10,004 nucleotides of DNA, from NCBI GenBank assembly GCA_003646585.1, contig QMLA01000014.1:1-10004 (forward strand), written 5' to 3'. Position numbers and translations under genes: made by a program. Below, piece by piece: positions 6,293-10,004 of the stretch; position 1 is the stretch's first letter, and every line of letters begins with the position of its first letter. This DNA is from Deltaproteobacteria bacterium (GTDB lineage: Bacteria > Desulfobacterota > B13-G15). A model generated the notes under the pieces. The model was not told the origin of the DNA, made no database searches, and saw only the letters and a list, made by a program, of their open reading frames with translations.

Positions 6293-8818
6293 TCAGAAAA
6301 GGGGTGGGAAGGACTCCACCTTGAGGATCCTCAGGGTCAGGACCTCCCTTTCCGAAAGCCCCAACAGACCCTGGAGGGCATGATAGGGACGAAGGCCCTT
6401 CTTCATTCGCACAAGGAGGACCCTCTCCCCCACGATCTCCTCCAATTTCGGTCCTTCGGGAGGAAAGCCCCCTGCGGGGTGGTATTGATCGACCCGGATC
6501 ACCCTCACCTCCCTCACGAAGTCCCAGAGGTTTACCCTCTTGACCTTTCCGCCCTTTCTCACCTCGAGGTAAAGCGGCCTTTCCCTCTGGAAAGGGGGCG
6601 GTGTGACCCCAAGGGACACCAGGTAAAGGTCCTCCTGGAGGAGTTCCGGGAGGGCCGTCCCCCTGTAAGCCATCTCCTTGGCATCGATCACCCCGAGACC
6701 CCGCGGCAGTTCCCGGTTCATCCTCCTCACGAACTCCTCAGGGGGGAAGTAGCTGGATATCTCAACGTCGAGATATTCGCAGAGGCTCTCGATCCCAACC
6801 GGCAGGGCCTGGGTGAACGTCGCCCTGGGGAGGTGGTGAAAACCCTCGGAGAACTTCATCGGTATCTGGGCCCTCCTCATGGCCCTGATGAAGACATCGA
6901 CGGTCTCAAGGTGGCTCAGAAAGCGCACCGGACCGATCTTGTAAAATTTGGCCCTGATCTTCTTCACCCATGGCCTGCGCTCCAGGGTCCTTCCCCCCTT
7001 TGAGGGGGATGCCTCGGGGACAAAGGGAGCCGAGAGCCTGATCTCCAATTGCTCCGAGCAGCATCCGCATCGCCTGCATCCCGGTTTGCAAGGGGAGGTG
7101 ACCTGCCCTGCCCTTGCCCTTTGACGTTCCTCAAGGAGATAGCGCTCCTCTACCCCGCTCTTCAAATGTCCCCAGGGCAGGATCTCCCCGCTATCCCTTT
7201 CCCGGAGATAAAAGGAGGGATCGATCCCTGCCCTCCAGAAGGCCTCCTGCCATTTTTGCCAGTCGAGGTATTCGGACCAGCCGTCGAGCCTGCAGCCCCC
7301 CTTGAAGGCCTCCATCAACACCCTGCCAAGGCGCCGGTCTCCTCGGGAGAAAATGCCCTCAAGAACGCTCATCTTGGGGTTGTGCCATTTGAACCGAAGC
7401 CCCTTGCCCTTGAGCTCGGCCTTGAGGATCCTGTGCCGCTCTTCGATCTCCTCCATCGAAAGCATCCCCTCCCACTGAAAAGGGGTATGGGCCTTGGGGA
7501 CAAAGGTGCTGACGCTCACGTTCACCTGCCCTCCGATCTCGGAAATCCTCTTCGCCAGGGACGCGATCTCTCTGACGTCCTCCAGGCGTTCTGTGGGAAG
7601 GCCTATCATGAAGTAAAGCTTTATGTGCCTCCACCCCTCCCTGAAGGCCATCCGGGCCGTGCGCATGATCTCCTCTTCGGGAATAACCTTGTTGATGACC
7701 CTCTGAAGCCTCTCGGTGGCCGCTTCAGGCGCAACAGTTATCCCGGTCTTCCTTATGCGCTTTATGTCCCTGAGGATCCCTTCGCCGACTGTCCCTATGC
7801 GGAGCGAAGGCAAAGAGAGGGCTATTCGCCGCTGATCGATCCTGGATATCAGTTGTGAGACAAAGGGCTCCAAGAAACTGCAGTCGCCGATGCTCAGGGC
7901 CAAAAGCGACAGTTCATCGTACCCCGTACGATGCAGGGCCTCCTCGATCACCTCGAGTAGCTCCTCGGGCCTCCGTTCCCTCAGGGGCCTGTAAATGAAT
8001 CCCGCCTGGCAGAACCTGCAACCCCTCAGACAACCCCGGACGACCTCGATGCTCAACCTGTCATGGACGACCCGGCAGAGGGGAACGATGGGCGAAGAGG
8101 GGAAGGGATAACGGTCCAGATCACCCACCACCTGGCGCCGGACCTCCCCGTATCCCTCATGTAAGGGCTGGATCTCCTCTATGAGGCCCTGCCGATCCCA
8201 TCGGAACCGGAAAAAGGAGGGGACATAAACCCCCGGGATCCTCGACAGGGCCATGAGGAGTTCGTCCTTCGTCCCGTGATCCCTCTTCCAGGATCGGTAC
8301 ACCTCCACCAGCCTGGGCAGGACCTCCTCCCCTTCCCCGAGCACGAAGGCGTCCACGAAGTCGGCCAGGGGCTCGGGCTGCATCGCCCCCGGTCCCCCTG
8401 CTATTACCAGGGGCATGTCGCGATCCCTCTGGGAGCTCAGAAGGGGTATGCCCCCGAGATCGAGGATGTTCAGGAGGTTGGTGTAAGTCAGCTCATACTG
8501 GAGGGAAAAACCGAGGATGTCGAACTCCTTGAGGGGGATGCGGGATTCAAGGCTCACCAGAGGCAAACCCTCCTTCCTCATGAGGGCCTCCATGTCGGGG
8601 AAGGGGGCGAAAACCCTCTCGCAAACCACCCCCTCCAGGGAATTCAACAGGTGATAGAGGATCTGCAACCCCACATAGGACATCCCTATCTCGTACACCT
8701 CCGGGAAACAGAAACCGAAAAGGACCTCGGCCCGAGTGGGGTCCTTTCGGTGGGTGTTCAGCTCACCGTCTATATAAGAGGATGGCTTCCTCACAAAGGG
8801 CAGCAATCCTTCCCACAT
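6293..8818 (-). CDS. B12-binding-type radical SAM protein fused to a DUF2344 domain (TIGR03960 + TIGR03936)
   Basis: 841 residues, the size expected for the fused form. The N-terminal part (about 1-220) resembles the B12-binding half of this radical SAM group (FPEVYEIGMSYVGLQILYHL; IAGGPGAMQPEPLADF; LGEGEE). The radical SAM core follows with CLRGCRFC, giving the 4Fe-4S ligands C263, C267 and C270, then GDCSFLEP, TVAPEAATERLQRVINK and KLYFMIGLPTE. A cysteine cluster (C577, C581, C584, C586, C587) sits in the linker. The DUF2344/TIGR03936 domain runs from about 618 to the end (RAKFYKIGPVRFLSHLETVD; MKFSEGFHHLPR). The reaction is unknown; in many genomes the family lies next to RNase E/G and ribosomal genes, which are not seen here. 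The ATG at 8818 fits the family N terminus (LPFVRKPSSYIDGELN). No clear ribosome site precedes it, which would suit a near-leaderless mRNA. Confidence 0.9.
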   Translation of the reverse strand: MWEGLLPFVRKPSSYIDGELNTHRKDPTRAEVLFGFCFPEVYEIGMSYVGLQILYHLLNSLEGVVCERVFAPFPDMEALMRKEGLPLVSLESRIPLKEFDILGFSLQYELTYTNLLNILDLGGIPLLSSQRDRDMPLVIAGGPGAMQPEPLADFVDAFVLGEGEEVLPRLVEVYRSWKRDHGTKDELLMALSRIPGVYVPSFFRFRWDRQGLIEEIQPLHEGYGEVRRQVVGDLDRYPFPSSPIVPLCRVVHDRLSIEVVRGCLRGCRFCQAGFIYRPLRERRPEELLEVIEEALHRTGYDELSLLALSIGDCSFLEPFVSQLISRIDQRRIALSLPSLRIGTVGEGILRDIKRIRKTGITVAPEAATERLQRVINKVIPEEEIMRTARMAFREGWRHIKLYFMIGLPTERLEDVREIASLAKRISEIGGQVNVSVSTFVPKAHTPFQWEGMLSMEEIEERHRILKAELKGKGLRFKWHNPKMSVLEGIFSRGDRRLGRVLMEAFKGGCRLDGWSEYLDWQKWQEAFWRAGIDPSFYLRERDSGEILPWGHLKSGVEERYLLEERQRARAGQVTSPCKPGCRRCGCCSEQLEIRLSAPFVPEASPSKGGRTLERRPWVKKIRAKFYKIGPVRFLSHLETVDVFIRAMRRAQIPMKFSEGFHHLPRATFTQALPVGIESLCEYLDVEISSYFPPEEFVRRMNRELPRGLGVIDAKEMAYRGTALPELLQEDLYLVSLGVTPPPFQRERPLYLEVRKGGKVKRVNLWDFVREVRVIRVDQYHPAGGFPPEGPKLEEIVGERVLLVRMKKGLRPYHALQGLLGLSEREVLTLRILKVESFPPLF

Positions 8819-8827
8819 GTCATGACC

Positions 8828-8856
8828 ATTATGCCGGAGGAAGATGCCGGTTTGAA
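8828..8856 (-). promoter_or_regulatory. Promoter for the radical SAM gene
   Basis: On the minus strand TTCAAA (8851-8856) and CATAAT (8828-8833) are 17 nt apart, matching 4 of 6 and 5 of 6 consensus bases. The predicted start near 8821 would leave only a few bases before the ATG at 8818. The -35 box overlaps that of the opposing promoter. Confidence 0.45.
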
Positions 8857-8863
8857 AGACCGG
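8847..8863. promoter_or_regulatory. Inverted repeat over both -35 boxes (possible operator)
   Basis: CCGGT (8847-8851) and ACCGG (8859-8863) form a perfect 5-bp inverted repeat around TTGAAAG. The -35 elements of both divergent promoters fall inside it, so a protein bound here would block both genes. Short, hence tentative. Confidence 0.3.
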
Positions 8864-8879
8864 AGAAACTCGCTAAAAT
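8852..8879 (+). promoter_or_regulatory. Promoter for the deacetylase-family/gmhA operon
   Basis: TTGAAA (8852-8857) and TAAAAT (8874-8879) are 16 nt apart and each matches 5 of 6 consensus bases. Transcription would start at about 8886, at or next to the ATG at 8887. This predicts a leaderless or nearly leaderless mRNA. Confidence 0.5.
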
Positions 8880-8886
8880 CGCAAGG

Positions 8887-9624
8887 ATGAAGGTGGTATA
8901 CCATCCGGTGTTCGAATCCTCCTACCCCACCGCCGTGGTGGAATCCCCCGAAAGGGTCAGGGTTATCAAGCAGCACCTTCAGGGGATCTTCCCCTTCGTT
9001 GAGCCTTCGCCGGCTAAGGAAGAGGACATCCTCCTGGTCCATACCCCCGAGATCCTCTCAAGGGTAAAGGAGAGTCCGACCTTATGGGAGGCCGCCAGGA
9101 TGGCAGTCGGGGCAACCGTTTTGGCGGCAGACCTTGCCCTCCGGGGAGAAAGGGCCTTCGCCCTGGTCAGGCCGCCGGGACACCATGCCAGGGCCGACTA
9201 TCACTGGGGATTCTGTTTCTTCAACAACGTCGCCATAGCGGTGGAGAAGCTCCTGAGGGAGGGGAAGATCCGCACGGCAACCATTCTGGACATAGACCTC
9301 CATTACGGAGATGGCACAGCGTCGGTCTTCTCATCGAGAACCGAGGTGAGGGTTATCAATGTACAGGAAGAGGACCGTTTGGCCTTCGTGGAGCGGGTTG
9401 AGGAGGCCTTGAAGGCCTTTAGTTCCGACCTGCTGGCCATATCAGCTGGCTTTGACAGATATAAGCTTGATTGGGGTGGAACCCTTGAACTCGACGATTA
9501 CCGCAGGATAGGCGAAATGGTCGCCCGCACGGGGGCAAAGTGCTTTGCAGCCCTTGAAGGTGGATACTACCTTCCTCACCTCGGGAGGGTGGTGAGGGAA
9601 TTCCTGGAGGGGATGGCGGGGTGA
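8887..9624 (+). CDS. Compact histone-deacetylase-family (AcuC/APAH-like) zinc amidohydrolase
   Basis: 245 residues; bacterial HDAC-superfamily proteins are usually about 300-375. The catalytic elements are present: RPPGHH with the active-site His pair (99-100), WGFCFFNNVAIA (107-118), LDIDLHYGDG with zinc ligands D137 and H139, SAGFD with the third ligand D190, and EGGYY with the catalytic-type Tyr (about 227). The enzyme should remove acetyl or similar acyl groups from an amine, in the cytoplasm; the substrate cannot be told. The usual loop between HxGDG and SAGFD, containing a PGTG-like turn and a NVPLP segment, is largely missing and replaced by VINVQEEDRLAF (156-167). The start at 8887 (MKVVYHP) fits relatives. 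AAGG directly abuts this ATG, so a GTG at 8893 with AAGGA 5 nt upstream is a real alternative. The stop overlaps the gmhA start (GTGA). Confidence 0.87.
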   Translation: MKVVYHPVFESSYPTAVVESPERVRVIKQHLQGIFPFVEPSPAKEEDILLVHTPEILSRVKESPTLWEAARMAVGATVLAADLALRGERAFALVRPPGHHARADYHWGFCFFNNVAIAVEKLLREGKIRTATILDIDLHYGDGTASVFSSRTEVRVINVQEEDRLAFVERVEEALKAFSSDLLAISAGFDRYKLDWGGTLELDDYRRIGEMVARTGAKCFAALEGGYYLPHLGRVVREFLEGMAG

Positions 9625-10004
9625 TCGAGCTCTTGGAAAGGGCCTTCAAGGACCTCCTGATGACCCTTGAGGCCATGCTGAGGGATCAGCGCCGAGAATT
9701 GCAGAGGGCCATGGACCTGGTTCAGGAAGTCCTGGCCTCAGGCCACAAGGTTTTGCTCTTTGGAAATGGCGGAAGTGCCGCCCAAGCCCAACACATAGCC
9801 GCGGAACTGGTGAACCGCTTAAGGTATGACCGGGTGGCCTTGCCCGCCTTGGCCCTGACGACCGATACCTACGTTTTGACGAGTGTGGCCAACGACCGCG
9901 ATTTCTCCAAGGTCTTCTCCCGACAGATAGAGGCCCTGGGCAGTCCGGGGGACCTGGCCTGGGGACTGACCACAAGCGGGCGTTCCCCCAACGTGCTTGA
10001 GGGA
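9621..10004 (+). CDS. gmhA: Phosphoheptose isomerase (sedoheptulose 7-phosphate isomerase), 5' part
   Basis: The first 128 residues are visible and the gene continues beyond the window end. GmhA is a SIS-domain enzyme that turns sedoheptulose 7-phosphate into D-glycero-D-manno-heptose 7-phosphate, the first step of ADP-heptose synthesis for the LPS inner core, in the cytoplasm. Visible signatures are KVLLFGNGGSAAQAQHIAAE (43-62, including H58 and E62 at the metal/active site), LPALALTTDTYVLTSVANDR (74-93), FSRQIEAL and TTSGRSPNVL (117-126). The usual SAADAQH reads SAAQAQH, and GDVLIGISTSGNS reads GDLAWGLTTSGRS: small departures, both in conserved loops. The GTG start at 9621 overlaps the preceding TGA (GTGA), indicating translational coupling to the deacetylase-family gene. 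DiaA-like SIS proteins are related, but the ALTTD and SVANDR motifs favour GmhA. Confidence 0.85.
   Translation, partial: MIELLERAFKDLLMTLEAMLRDQRRELQRAMDLVQEVLASGHKVLLFGNGGSAAQAQHIAAELVNRLRYDRVALPALALTTDTYVLTSVANDRDFSKVFSRQIEALGSPGDLAWGLTTSGRSPNVLEG

Noticed and set aside
6322..6333. Perfect 12-bp palindrome TGAGGATCCTCA
   Set aside because: It lies in the coding 3' end of the radical SAM gene and is explained by common codons; there is no T-run and no promoter nearby.
7049..7858. Long plus-strand ORF (269 codons) inside the radical SAM gene
   Set aside because: It is antisense to a gene with clear family motifs throughout, and its translation is low-complexity Pro/Leu/Gly-rich with no recognisable domain.
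8782..8886. N-terminal extension of the deacetylase-family protein to an ATG at 8782
   Set aside because: It would overlap the divergent radical SAM start and both promoters; the added residues do not resemble the family, whose N terminus begins at MKVVYHP.

Overview
The window looks like a chromosomal segment of a Gram-negative (diderm), anaerobic, sulfur-metabolising bacterium. The best guess is a Desulfobacterota-type lineage, possibly thermophilic. The reasons are a Tat-exported split-Soret-type dihaem cytochrome c, a homocysteine biosynthesis (DUF39/HcyBio) protein of the sulfide-using type, a B12-radical SAM/DUF2344 fusion, and a phosphoheptose isomerase for LPS heptose. Codon use is even across the window: GC-rich, many AGG arginines and GGG glycines. 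I see no mobile element, CRISPR array, tRNA or rRNA. The taxonomic call is inference from gene content.

Layout. (1) 1-422, minus: 5' part of an adenine-deaminase-like amidohydrolase. (2) 423-803: divergent intergenic region with a strong sigma70-like promoter and a ~170-nt leader for the cytochrome, bracketed by a 16-nt direct repeat. (3) 804-1574, plus: split-Soret cytochrome c, then a 10-bp GC hairpin terminator. (4) 1575-1906: non-coding. (5) 1907-6290, plus: four genes in a probable operon: HcyBio; a ClpX-like AAA+ ATPase without the zinc domain and with a C-terminal extension; a CbpA-type DnaJ that overlaps it by ATGA; and a DUF151 bifunctional nuclease 13 nt later. (6) 6293-8818, minus: the radical SAM fusion, convergent with the nuclease and only 2 nt from it. 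(7) 8819-8886: a 68-nt divergent promoter region with overlapping -35 boxes and an inverted repeat. (8) 8887-10004, plus: a compact histone-deacetylase-family hydrolase, overlapped GTGA by gmhA, which runs off the end.

The most unusual part is the AAA+/J-protein/nuclease group. The AAA+ protein keeps ClpX's pore-1 loop (GYVG) and its ClpP-docking IGF motif. It has lost the zinc-binding domain, has a long basic pore-2 segment in place of the RKH loop, and appears to carry a second, degenerate copy of its own small AAA+ domain at the C terminus. Tight coupling to a J-domain protein suggests a dedicated unfolding or quality-control unit, but the substrate cannot be read from sequence.
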